Positions 37,201 through 49,000 of a stretch of DNA of 64,000 nucleotides are shown here, one piece after another. The notes beneath the pieces were generated by a model. The model made no database searches. It worked only from the letters and a program-made list of their open reading frames with translations, and was not told where the DNA came from. The stretch's first letter is position 1, and every line of letters begins with the position of its first letter. The stretch comes from Pisaster brevispinus (taxonomy: Eukaryota; Echinodermata; Asteroidea; Forcipulatida; Asteriidae): contig JAMKCF010000006.1 of assembly GCA_023634235.1 (NCBI GenBank), forward strand, positions 5,053,421-5,117,420. Reading direction: 5' to 3'. The position numbers were made by a program, and so were the translations under genes.

Positions 37201-38499
37201 CCTTGTGCAAGCGTGTTTTCACTAGTAAACCCTCTAGAACGAGTACACTGCCTGCCACACCATTGATCGTCATACGTGTACATCACGCTCAACGTATCCT
37301 TTCCAGTCAATATAATATAGAGATTCATGGTACCAACACATTCCACGTTTGAATCCCTGCTGACGCCATTTTTTTGTCAACCCCAAAACAATAATAATAT
37401 ATTAATATTCTTCTGTTCTCTAAAAATTTACTTAACTAGGCTGTAGTACTAAACTTACAAGATTTTTGCCTTATGGATTGTTACCTTTTCTTTTTCTGAT
37501 TTGTGGATCCCAAGGAATTTGTTTTGAATGGAAATAAAGTCCGAAAATCTTAATATATTGTCTAAAAAAACAGTCACTGATGACTGAGCATGTTCAGTGC
37601 CGGCAAAATCTACACTGCTTTCATAATCATACTATATTATTAGTCATTATTTGCTTTGCAAACGTTCACAAATCAATTCAGTCATCATGTGGTATATTAA
37701 ATAAATACTTATTATTTATTATTATTTCAAACATAGGCCTACTTGTTTTATAGTGTGTTTGCAATCATTTGATGATTCAGCAGATGACATGATGATGAAT
37801 TGTGACAGAAGTTTATAAATGTCAACTGAAGTCTCTTTCACAAAATCAAAATCTCAACAAAATCAAAACAAAAGTTACAAATAAAATCAAAAGTAAACCA
37901 TGGAGGAAGGAAATATATGTGTAGATCTGCAAGATTGTAATTTGTACTGACTACTCTGGTAGACTGAGTGACAGCGTACACATGTAACCTAATAACAGTA
38001 AAGTAGTGGGCTTTACAGCTAAGTAACACCATGGGTGGAGGAAGAAACATTGAATCCACCTTTACAACATTTACCTATGATTATGAATGATATGCAGGTG
38101 GTTAGTTTTTTCATGTTTTTTTTATTCTTAAAAACAAATTACAACAAATAACAGGACACTTCGCTGGGCCTACCTGTTGGTCAACCTGGCTTGGGTACCT
38201 GTTGCACTAGCTCGCCTTCCCCTTCTGGTACACACACCAGACTGAAGTCAGCACTAAATTTAGTGCCAGCACCAAATTTAAAAAAACCTTGTCAACGACC
38301 GTCATTGACACAGTGTGTACGGAATCCTGAATTTTCGTGTAATTGCCTTGTTTTCAATTGCAATGTTTTCATTGTAAAATCGTGAAATCTTAATGTTTTT
38401 CTTCACAGATGTCTTCCTTACATCCCAAATCATAATCCATAGGCATCCCGTTTAAATTGGTTCCCTAAGTAGCTCAGCCCAACTAATTAAACAAATGCT

Positions 38500-38935
38500 C
38501 AGCCTGAACAGGTAAAGCCTGCGTTTCGAAAATACCCTGATGTGGGTATTTTCGAAACGGCGAACTGGAATAACCAGGCTTTGATCTTTTTTTTAAAGCC
38601 TGAACAGGGAAAGCCTTCGTTTCGAAAATACTCTAACGTGGGTACTTTCGAAACGGCGAACTGAAATTACCAGGCTTTCAGTATTTGTACAAAGCCTGAA
38701 CAGGGAAAGCCTTCATTTCGAAAATACCCTGATGTGGGTATTTTCGAAACGGTGGAATGGAATTACCAGGCTTTCAGTATTTGTTCAAAGCCTAAACAGG
38801 TAAAGCCTTCATTTCGAAAAGACCCTTGTATGTGAATTTTTGAACTGGCACGCTGGAATTAACATGCTTTTAGTAGTATTTTTCGGAGCCTGGGAAAACC
38901 AGCTGAATAGGGAAAGCGTGCATTTCGAAAGATCA
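38500..38935. repeat. 96-bp tandem array, each unit a hairpin
   Basis: Units start near 38504, 38598, 38693, 38789 and 38886 with AAAGCCTGAACAGGG-like words. In unit 1, CGTTTCGAAAATACCC (38522-38537) and GGGTATTTTCGAAACG (38544-38559) form a perfect 16-bp stem with a 6-nt loop. The outer words AAAGCCTG and CAGGCTTT pair as well. Units 2 and 3 keep most of the stem; units 4 and 5 are decayed. Confidence 0.85.
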
Positions 38936-38994
38936 TAGTCTGGGTATGGCCATGGAGCTATTATAGCTGAAATTACCAGCTGTATAGCTGCATG

Positions 38995-39191
38995 GTACGG
39001 CCCGCGGTCATGGTACGGCCATGGTACGGCCATGGACGGCCGTGGTACGGCCGTGGTACGGCCGTGGTACGGCCGTGGTACGGCCGTGGTACGGCCGTGG
39101 TACGGCCGTGGTACGGCCGTGGTACGGCCGTGGTACGGCCGTGGTACGGCCGTGGTACGGCCGTGGTACGGCCATGGTACGGCCTTGGTAC
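38995..39191. repeat. 11-bp self-complementary minisatellite (GGTACGGCCGT)
   Basis: About 15 near-perfect units of GGTACGGCCGT, with ATGGTACGGCC variants at both edges. ACGGCCGT is its own reverse complement, so every unit is a palindrome. Because 11 is coprime to 3, several frames on both strands stay open with an 11-residue period (for example a 152-codon minus frame at 38809-39267). These frames are artefacts of composition. Confidence 0.92.
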
Positions 39192-40035
39192 GAAAAATAG
39201 GTAGTTGTCTGTTTAATCTAGAACTCTTGTAAGTTAATTCGCAAACGGGCCATAAATACGCAATCATGAATTAGTTGGGCTGAGCTAATTAGTGGAAGGA
39301 TTAATTGGGGGCGCCTAGGTATGATGGTTTGGGTTATAAGAATTACGTTTGTGAAGAAATAAAAGATTTGACGTTTTTATTTCCATGAAAACATCACAGT
39401 TGAAAACCAGGTAGAACACGAGAACTTTTGATTTTGTTCGCACTGTACTTGACGGTCGTTGACACCAAATTTGGTGCTGGCACTAAATTTAGTGCTGAGT
39501 TCAGTCTGGTTCGAGATCAGCTCGGTGTTTTTGTCAATAATCTCAATATTTACTTTATTAAAACATAATTATTATATTTTTAAGAAAAGCAGATGGGGAA
39601 CAAACTTTTCAAGAAATGAAGAGATAACAAAATATCAATTTCATTTCCGTTTCTGCAAACATCTTTAGGCCAATCAAATGACTCGTTACACATATGATAC
39701 GGAGCGGTCATGTAATAGTCGGTGCACCATGTCTTTGCAGCGAAACACACGTTATGAATATAGAAAAACGTACAGGTTGTATACATTATAAAGTGGTAGA
39801 TCGTTGGGGTACCGATCGTTGGTGGCTGAAGTTGAAATGTTAATTTTAACACCTTTTTAAACTGATTTATCAATACTCTAGTGCAATATATGATAAATTA
39901 TGTTTTAAAAGATTAAGTTATAATTTGTCGATGCATTTTCTAGCAGTCTGATTGTGTTCTGTTAGAGATTTATTAAGAGTTCGGTTGGATTCTTACTTTG
40001 GGTTGGTCTGGACAGAACGGTAGGCGACAGATTTT

Positions 40036-40047
40036 CAATATGGCGGC
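40036..40047 (+). promoter_or_regulatory. YY1-like CAATATGGCGGCC over the PRPF3 start codon
   Basis: The first ATG of PRPF3 sits in TCAATATGGCGGCC, a near match to the YY1 site AANATGGCGGC. No TATA box is visible in the 60 bp upstream, which fits a housekeeping promoter. Binding is inference. Confidence 0.45.
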
Positions 40048-43000
40048 CTCCATTGCAAACGCAATGTCTCTGTCTAAGCGAGATTTGGACGAGATGCGGC
40101 CTATGGTGGATGACATAGTGAGAAAAGTGCTTGGATTCTCAGAGTCTAGTGTCACGATGGCTGCACTAAACTGTGTCGGTAAAGGAATGAGTAAGATGAA
40201 AACAATCGGTAAGGAAAGTAGTACAGGGGTCAGTAGAGTAGGCTAGGAAAAATTTCCCACATTCAGCCACCAGCTTTTTGGCGTTTTAAAAAAGTTTTTT
40301 TCAATTTTTTTTTCTCCAGTTCGTACCTGAGTATGTGTTCTATCGATTCGGTGAATCTTGAAAACGTAAAAAAAATAGTTTTCATAGGGGATCGGTTTAA
40401 AAACTAGGGATATTTGGTTAAATCCTCAAATTTTGGCGGAAAAAAACCCCGCTTTTTCCCACACTGTCTTCTTCTCTCCTGTCTCCTCACTCACCCAGTC
40501 TCCATGTTGTCCCTCCATGTTTCTACCTGTATCTTATCTACTGGAAGGAATGAACGTTTAATCAGATAATGCAATGTACTTACGGAGATTCGAACCTGTA
40601 ACAAGAGAGAGAACAAATTATTAAGAAAACATAGCCTGTACCACACGGCTATGAGGCATTGACACCAGAACGGTTTGTTTGTCGTACATGTTTCTCCCAA
40701 TACCTGGTTCACCAAAGGTCTAATGAATATGTAATTTTTATGAATATTAAAATAAGCTGGGTTTGTCCAATGGCTTGCATAAACTGAATATTCATAACTT
40801 TGTTTTGGATTATTCCATTAGTACAAGCCCTAGGTAAGTTCAACGCGTGCTTTGTGGGTTGTTCTAATTTCCCTCCTAAATATCATCTTCGATTATTACC
40901 CATTTCACAAATCAAAAAGTCCTAGCGAATTGTCCAATGCGCATGAACGATGACCGACTGATTGGAGTATTGCACAACTTACACAGACACACACACAGCA
41001 GGAAAACGAAACAACATGGCGTTTGTTTTCATCTCACTGCAAGACGAAGCCTTGCGATTTTGGGACACCTTTTTAAGCCTTTAGAATTGTTAAATTCTGC
41101 CTGTTTTCTGGCTGTACATGTTCGGTAAACCCTCCTTGATAGGTAAGAATATAATTTAGTGAAAAAAACCCAGAACTTAGGGAGATAAATTGGTGGCGAG
41201 CAGCGGAAAGTTTGCCGTAGGCTAACTTAATTATTAATAACACTAACAGCTAGTACTAAATATTTAATAATTAATACTATAATATAAGTAATACTAATAG
41301 CCCATCATAGCCCCAAAATAGGGCCAATCCACTGCATTCATGACTTCGTATCCTTGGCCCCAGCACCAACGCAGTCTTATTTTTGTGCCCGCTGAAATTT
41401 TCCATCCGCCTAGTTCTCGATCATGAAACTTACCGATCAATTCAAATGCTACTGTACTTGTACTGTAGACAGCCCTACTGCTGAAATTTATTGCAAAAAC
41501 GTTACACGTTTAAGGGGAAAATCATATGATTTTTAAGTCAGGAGTATGCATTTTTGTTCATTGCTCAACAACCATACTTTGTTGGGTTCCCTTTACAACA
41601 ATGCTAAGATCAACTGCTACGATCTAGGGGACCAGACTTCTTTACTCACCGCAAAGGTAGAGTGACGGAACATAAACAGTACACTACTCAGTAGTCAGTA
41701 AAGACTACTGGACTACCTCTGCATTGTACTTCACAAAGTCTATAAATTCAGGATATGCGTCAAGTACTCCCCTAGAACTATGAGGTCTGAACCTCGGTCT
41801 TAGTTCAAGGAGTAGATGCACTAGACGTTCAGCCACCCTAGTGTCATAGATAAAAGCAAAGGATTTAGTAAAGAAATTCATCCTACATGTTTTCACTTTT
41901 ATTAATGCACTTCTATTTTCCCTAGGCTTAAATATGCTGTATAATTGTATCACTAAATGTTGTGTGTTTTGCAGACTTGTTAAAACCCCTGATCGACCAA
42001 TCAGCACCAAAGTTTGTGGAGAAGCTTTTTGAGGCCATTGAGCAAAGCCAGAGTAACAGAGACGAGCACAAAGCAAAGAAGAGACCAATTAAGGTCAGTT
42101 GATTTTGTCACCCATGATATAAAATGTGCCGTAAGACTGTATTGTTTTTATACTTTGATATTATACTTTGATTATTATTCTTCATGGCAAAAGTATCAAC
42201 TAGGAAAATATTAAAACACTGTAAAAGATTAAAAGGTGTTTGGTTATATAACCCTTACTCCCTTGGTTGACTTGCCCACAGGCAACCTTAATCCTCTTAT
42301 AAAAAAATCTATACCTTGAAATCCAAACCACCCTTACCGTATTCTTCCTTAAAAACTGGTTAGATGCAGCTTAAAATACCTGAGGACCAGTCGAATTTCA
42401 CTCCAAGTCGCTGGCTAGTTCAGCGTTGAAAAGCATTCATATTTCACTTGAAATATGGACTAGTGAAGAAACTTGTGGACTAATGAAATGACAAGCTAAC
42501 TGGTTGCCATTCACTAAAAAAGCTAAGGGCAAACTCTGCTTAATATCCTCTACTGAAGTGTCTTGACGCCAAAGTATATTAAACGACGGTATCAAAGATG
42601 ATTTTTTCCGCTAACAGAACATCATTGACTTGATTCTCTTTTTCCCAGGATGACGAGATCATCGACACAAAAGCTAAGAAGCCCAAGACAAGGTTTGAGA
42701 GTAGCGGAGAGGAAGAGCCGGCCGTGGTGGAGCAGTGGACACCCCAGCAGATCAAGGAGATGATGGCCACAGCGAGGCTCCAGATCATGGCCAAGCAAGA
42801 CCAAAAGGTAAATGCAGCCAGAAACTAAATCTGTACGAAGATAAAAGAAACGACCATCGTCGGTTTTAGGAAGAATACGTCAATTTTCATTACAGTCAAC
42901 ACACTATGCATCAGGTTTTTCTGCTCAGTTTGTGAGGACAAAATATATACTTGCTTGTTGAGTTTGCTCCCACTGAGCATTTCCAAAACTCACCGACTCA

Positions 43001-46000
43001 ATCTGCACTCAACTGTTTGACCATGCACAGAATGGGCAGTTTTATGGTTTTGAGTAACAACTCAACTAGCTCACATTGTCAGCTCAGGACATTAATATTA
43101 GGACCTAGAAAGACCCAGTCAGCTCAGAGCAGAAAGGACTTATAATCCCTAGAAAGACTTACTGGATCTTTCTAGGTCTTATAAGTCGTGCCTGCTCTGA
43201 GCCGATGAATCATACCAAAAGTCAAAGGCTAACAATGCCGTTGAAAAAAAGGACTGAAAAATACCCTTTGTGATACATATTTTTGAAAAATACTTCCCTA
43301 ATCAGCCAGCAAGACCTCAACGACAACCACTTCCTGCACCCACTGTACCAGCCCCCACCGCCTCCCCTCAAGGTCTCATGAACGATGCCCTGGACAAGGC
43401 AAGAAGAGCAGCCGAGATTCAGAATCGCATTCAAGCCTCGATGGCCACGGCCGGCCTGGGGCAGCTGGTGCTTCAACAGGCCCTGGCCGGGGTCAGCATC
43501 AAGCAGGCTGAGAGTGCTCTGGTAGGGGACAAGCAACCAGCTGGCCCTGTATCAAAGTAAGTACCTGCTCTTGGTGGTTTGTTTTTTTTTTTCAGGGAGT
43601 TGGCCAACCCTTTGAAACCATTCAACTGCACAGGTTGTGTAGGGTGGCACAACTGTGCACAGATCAAACTGTGTACATGTGTGTGTGCTGTATAGATGCA
43701 TTCACCCCATGATATCATGTCGCAGGCTGGCATAGTTTACCTATCGTTCAAAACCATAGTGGATGATATGGAATGGCCAGACAGTAGGAGAGTTGGGAAT
43801 GTACTGTGTTGATGCATTCACCACATGGTATCATGTCGCAGGCTGGCATAGTTTACCTATCGTACAAAACCATAGTGGATGATATTGAATGGCCAGACAG
43901 TAGGAGGGTTGAATAAGTACTGTGTAGATGCATTCACCACATTGTACCATATTGCAGATTGTTAAAAGTTTGTCTACCATTAAAAAGAAACACAGTGGAT
44001 GATATTGAGAGGGTTAGACAGTAGGAGGGTTAAGGCTTGAAGTAGATGAGGGTTTATCTTGCAGGCCTGGAAGGTCATTCTTGGAGGGGCAAGCCTGCCC
44101 TCCCAAAGAGAGTCTATGACAACAATTTCTTATATACATTCTCATTCTTTCCCCTCGTTAAGGCCAACCCCTTTGATTCTGGATGATCAGGGAAGGACAG
44201 TCGACGCCGCTGGAAAGGAAATTACATTAACTCATCGGGTACCCACATTGAAGGTGAGAATGGAAGAATCACAAAACTTTGTGTCCATGCGAAGATGTTT
44301 TTTAGAAATATGAGCGTTCGATACTTCTCAAAAGTCTGGACCTGCTAAAACTATCCCAAATGTTCACACAAACCCAATGGCAACGAAGTGCAACATCTTT
44401 GCGCGGAGCATCTGTTGTTTGAGATATATTGTTTTAGCACTGACATAACAGATGGTGGAAAAGCCCATTGTTTAGGGTTCCAATTCTGGTAAGAATTGGT
44501 TTTGTTTATACATTATATATATATATACATTTTTTGAAGGGGAGGTTCGATTTTCACTAAAGTTAGAGTTTCGACAGTCGGGAACAAAGTCAAAATAATC
44601 TGTCCAAAGGCAAGAATCTCATAAGATTATAACATACAGTGATTAATTATGAAGGTCAAGATTAATATATTTCTTTAGGTGCTATCGCCCGTCAGATTTT
44701 TTTGACATAATCATGTAACAAATTATAAGAGAAACTTTTTCAAAATAGTTGTTTATGTTTCATTCTTCTTCTTTTTTTCTTTTCTTTTTTAAGGCAAACA
44801 TCCGAGCCAAGAGGAGGGAAGAATTCAAAATGAACCAATCGGAGAAGCCGCAGGACGCCGTCAACGAGGCCTCCAAGTTCTTTGACAACAGCCTTGCCCA
44901 GGCACCGGTGCAGCGCAGCCGCCGATTGTTCAAGTTCCACGAAGAGGGAAGGTTTGAACAGCTGGCTCAGAGGATCAGAGCTAAGGTAGCCTGCCAGAAA
45001 TGGGGTCAAGTCTTTGGTGAATTGGAATTGAAAATTGTTGTTTTTCAAATCATTGGTTTGGGAAGAGCAAAGTCTTTTCCATCTTTCAGTTTCCAGTAAA
45101 CACACAAAACGACCAGTAATGTGAAAGCTTCATAAGATTTCATTTAGCCCTCAAGATGGACTCTGCTAGGGTCGAAATGTCAGGTCAATAACTATTTTTT
45201 GCATTTATAACCATAGGTCCTTTTGGTTGGTAAGCAGTTTGCAACAGCTAATTCTATTTTCTCAAAATTAGAGGATCTTGTTTTTTTGTGAAAACGTCTC
45301 TGCACTTGTTGAGGGTTATGTGAAGTTTTGATGCATGCTGCAATAAAAGTCACCGATGGTAACGAAAGAAATTACAAGATTTTTTCCCACATAGTGTAAA
45401 TTTATCTCTTTTTTTTCACAGTCGCAATTAGAAAAACTTCAGAATGAGATTGCACAGGCGGCAAAGAAAACTGGAATTTCATCGGCGACGAAGCTTGCAC
45501 TCATTGTGCCGAAGAAAGAATTGGTGAGTATTAAACACAAACATCCAGCACCGTCGTTAGTGTCTGAGTTGTTGTTTTTACGCTAACAGGCACAGGTGGA
45601 AGATGTCTTCATTCCTCTAGGTAAAGCATCGGGGCTCAAAGTTTTACGTTGGACCACAGGCCTGAGGCCAGTGAGTTTAGCATCGGGCCAGTAAATCTCA
45701 TCACCTGACAAGTCCGATGGTCTTTGTCTTTCAATTGAATAACAACACCTCACTGTGTAATATCTTAACGAAAAAACAAATTATGTTCAAATGTTGACAT
45801 TGGGTCTGATAAATTACCGTTAATTCTATGAGTAATCAAGTATACTTAACACCATTAGGACAAATGAGATGAATCTTCTCTTAACGTGTCTAGTGCTTGT
45901 TCATATAAAAGCAGTTAATTGCATGTCAAACTAAGTCAGCAAGTTTTTTTTCTCATTCCGAATCTGGCCATACAAAAAACTGTCGGTTCCAGTAAATATT

Positions 46001-49000
46001 TTGAGCTACAAGCCCTGCGGTCTTGTAGATTTTCCCCCCAAATTCGAGCCGTGCGCATATTAATCAAAATGTGAGCATACCAATTTTTTCTGGGGTGTTG
46101 TTCAAGCAATACTTGATGGAACGTCATTTTTTTAAAGGAATTTGGGGTTGAACAAAGAAAAATTGACTAAAGCGGGATTTGAACCAACGACCTCCGTTTT
46201 AACGTGCTGGCGCTCTTCCAACTGAGCTATCTAGCCCTATTTTGTCAATACAGACAAAATAGTTCCCCTTGTGGTTTATACTGTGATATGTCTGTTACTT
46301 TTACAACAACCAAAATAGCTGTTGGATACAGCGGCTGAAATGCACTAATTAATTTACTTAAACACTGATGTCAAAGTGGTGGATAAAGAGGTTTGCAGGG
46401 GCGGGGGAGTAGTAGTGGGTCACGGAGGCCCACCGTTCCTTGTCTGTCGTGGCAAAATTAATCCAACAGTGGCTTATTTGATTTGCTCGGTCCCAGCGCC
46501 TCATCCACATTTGCGGGGATGGGCTGACTTATACACATGCGCAATCATCTCTCTCTCTGTTTATGTGAAAAAATAGCTCTATTTTGTAAATCCATTGCAA
46601 TTAATACCGTTATTCTTTGCCTTGCACTAAAAAATAGGGCTCCATCACAACATACTTCTTATTCTGGTTTAAAAATATCGTTTACATTATCCATCGAGCT
46701 TGTCATGTGTGTACATGTCGTGATTGTGCGCATTGGGCCGGCAGTACAATCGCTCCCATCATGCATCACTACATCCTGAACAAGAATTTCTACAAGCTCA
46801 TCGGCCCATCCCAGCGGTCTTGGATGAGACGGGCGGGGCCGAGTGAACTTGTTTGATAGCACCCTGGGCATAAAGCCCCCACGTAGTGTCCCCATAAAGT
46901 CTCCCTTAAGTTCCCATCATTAGTTGGGTTCTCACATCAATTCAAGTCCAATAAGCACAGCCTGGCACCCTTCCTGTTAGTAACCGACCTTTCATCTATG
47001 TGTGTACATCCAGAAAGAAGGTGAGATACCAGACACGGAGTGGTGGGACACCTTCATCCTACCCAGGGATTCGTACATGGATTGCCGACGCCAGGAAGCC
47101 AGCGGTAGCAAGGGAACCCCAGAGAAGTACGTGGGTATCACCAAGCTGGTGGAGCACCCTATACAGATCAACCCACCTGGTAAGTTTGCAACATCTGAGG
47201 ATTTTGCCAGTCTACCAAAGTTCATGCCCACTTTTAAACCTGTATTAATAATTTTTACTAAGGGGTCTTGTCAAAATTAATCCTGGACAGACCATCAGAC
47301 AAGGTTCATCCCATGTCAAATTTTTGTTGGACGGGCCATCGGATGAGAGTTCCAATGAGATGATGTTCCACACGTTGAACAGTATCCTCCCGTCCGATGC
47401 ACAGTACCCAAGGCACCCCACAGAGTGCTCTGCGGTTTCACTGGCTGATTAAATACTAAGTATAAACAAACTTGCGGTTTGCAGTTTGGAGTGAGTCTGG
47501 TCTGACCGTTTGGAGGTCACTATAGTGGGGTGGAGTTAAGTTAACCCATTGTTTTTTGCAATAGACAAAATTTCTAGCCAAGTTCCTGTTAACCGTTGCT
47601 TGTGTTCCCTTCCTCCAATTTTTTTAGGTTAACAGTTAATAATTTAACAAATGGAATGTAAGCATCAATGATCATCTATGATACGACCATTTTGTCTTTA
47701 GTAAATACTAACCGTGAAACCGAAAACCTGCCCTTGGGAGACCCCCTGCTGGTTTTCCAGTAGATAGCGATCTAAAGACCCTGCAGTTTGTAAACAAACC
47801 ATCTCTGGTGAAGGCCAGTCACTGTGAACTCATCCCATGGCCCATCCGATGAAGTAATCACTACAAGGGAATTCAACATGGGACGAGAAACCTGGTCCTG
47901 GACCGGTGCCGTCCAATGGCTGTCCGGGATTAGTTTTGACAAGGTCCCTAAGCAGTTTTTAGCTTAAGTTTAATTTCTCCAGAAGACGGTCAGAGCACAC
48001 TGATCGAAACGTCGAGCAGAAACCGGCTCTCAGAGCCACCACTACTCACAAAAGAGATTTCTTACATGGTGTCACTGCAAACCTTACTTGCTTAGTACTT
48101 TCCACCATGCATAGCTTTAAGTCTTATCTTAAGTTGAATTTGTTATAGTATTATTATATTAGTATTATAACAATTATAAATTCTTACATAAGCTCTCGTA
48201 TCTACCAATAAGGTACTCGAGGCGTTTGAACAAACAGAAAACATTTTAAGATAGATTTTTTAAAATTTTGAAATTATGAGAAAATTTATGTAGCACCTTG
48301 AAGGGTTTACAAGGTGCTATTTATTATATTGCACACAAACGTTATAATATTATTGTATTTTTCAAACTTTCAACTATACTGACTGTTTGAAATGGCAGCG
48401 CTCTCCCTTAATACCAGTGTTCCGCTGGCCAAATGCTAGTTACAACTCCTTGAGGACCAGTCAAAGTTCTCTCCACTTGGTGCGGCTGGCTGGTCCAGTG
48501 TAGAAAAGCATCCATGTTAAGTATGAAATATGGACCAGTGAAAAAGCTGGCAGACTTATGAAATGACAAGTTAACTTGTCCTGCTGGATAGTCCCTGAAA
48601 AAGCTATGGGCATACCCTGATGAAAGAATTTTTTGTAAATGAGACAGAATTTGTAAGGATAACTTATTTGTAAACAATTTGAACGACACCAGTGCGAACA
48701 AAATATTTACAAATATTAAAAAGTTTCATACAGTAGGCAATGCAAAGGTGAACTTGTGTCATTTGTGTTTTGACATTTTATTAATTTGTTTTTTTCAATT
48801 TGACTGTAGTTGAATTGACACAGACTGTTACAATGCCGATTTATCTGACCAAGAAAGAACGGAAGAAACTGCGGAGGCAGACAAGACGAGAGATCCAGAA
48901 GGAGATCCAGGAGAAGGTGCGACTCGGACTGGAACCTCCGCCAGAACCAAAAGGTGAAGAATAATACGTCTTGTGGAGAGTTCCACTTTGTCACTGTCTG

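Larger units (their letters stand above)
31725..38235. other. AT-rich stretch between complexin and PRPF3, no gene recognised
   Basis: No conserved translation on either strand. It could hold the 5' exon and promoter of complexin (minus strand), which I cannot place. It contains a (CT)n run near 32042, repeats of family 6 at 32455-32690 and family 5 at 34058-34200, and a CAGTGGCGTAACTAC word at about 36227 followed by a C-run. A weak tRNA-like A box, GCGTAGCTCAGTGGAATGG, lies near 36649 without a convincing B box. Confidence 0.45.
38236..39510. mobile_element. 1.27-kb nested foldback element
   Basis: The outer inverted repeats are about 75 bp. The left (38236-38316) starts ACCAGACTGAAGTCAGCACT and includes TTGTCAACGACCGTCA; the right (39436-39510) is its reverse complement with few changes. 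A second inverted pair lies inside: AGCTCAGCCCAACTAATT at 38471-38488 and AATTAGTTGGGCTGAGCT at 39269-39286. The core holds a 96-bp tandem array of hairpin units and an 11-bp minisatellite. No transposase frame is present. The plan resembles Foldback-type (FB/Galileo-like) elements, which have long inverted repeats and internal tandem arrays, but I cannot assign a family. Confidence 0.75.

Noticed and set aside
38809..39267. 152-codon minus-strand open frame and matching plus-strand frames
   Set aside because: They are produced by the 11-bp array, which lacks stops in several frames; there is no start context, splice signal or homology.
46160..46245. tRNA gene on the minus strand
   Set aside because: A and B boxes are present, but the T stem is imperfect and the same head with the same downstream body recurs at 58.2-58.5 kb, so it is a SINE.
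47980..48060. GATCGAAACGTCGAGC word as a retrotransposon end, with similar words near 45170, 53620 and 54800
   Set aside because: The word recurs and is common in animal repeats, but I could not define borders or assign it to one element.
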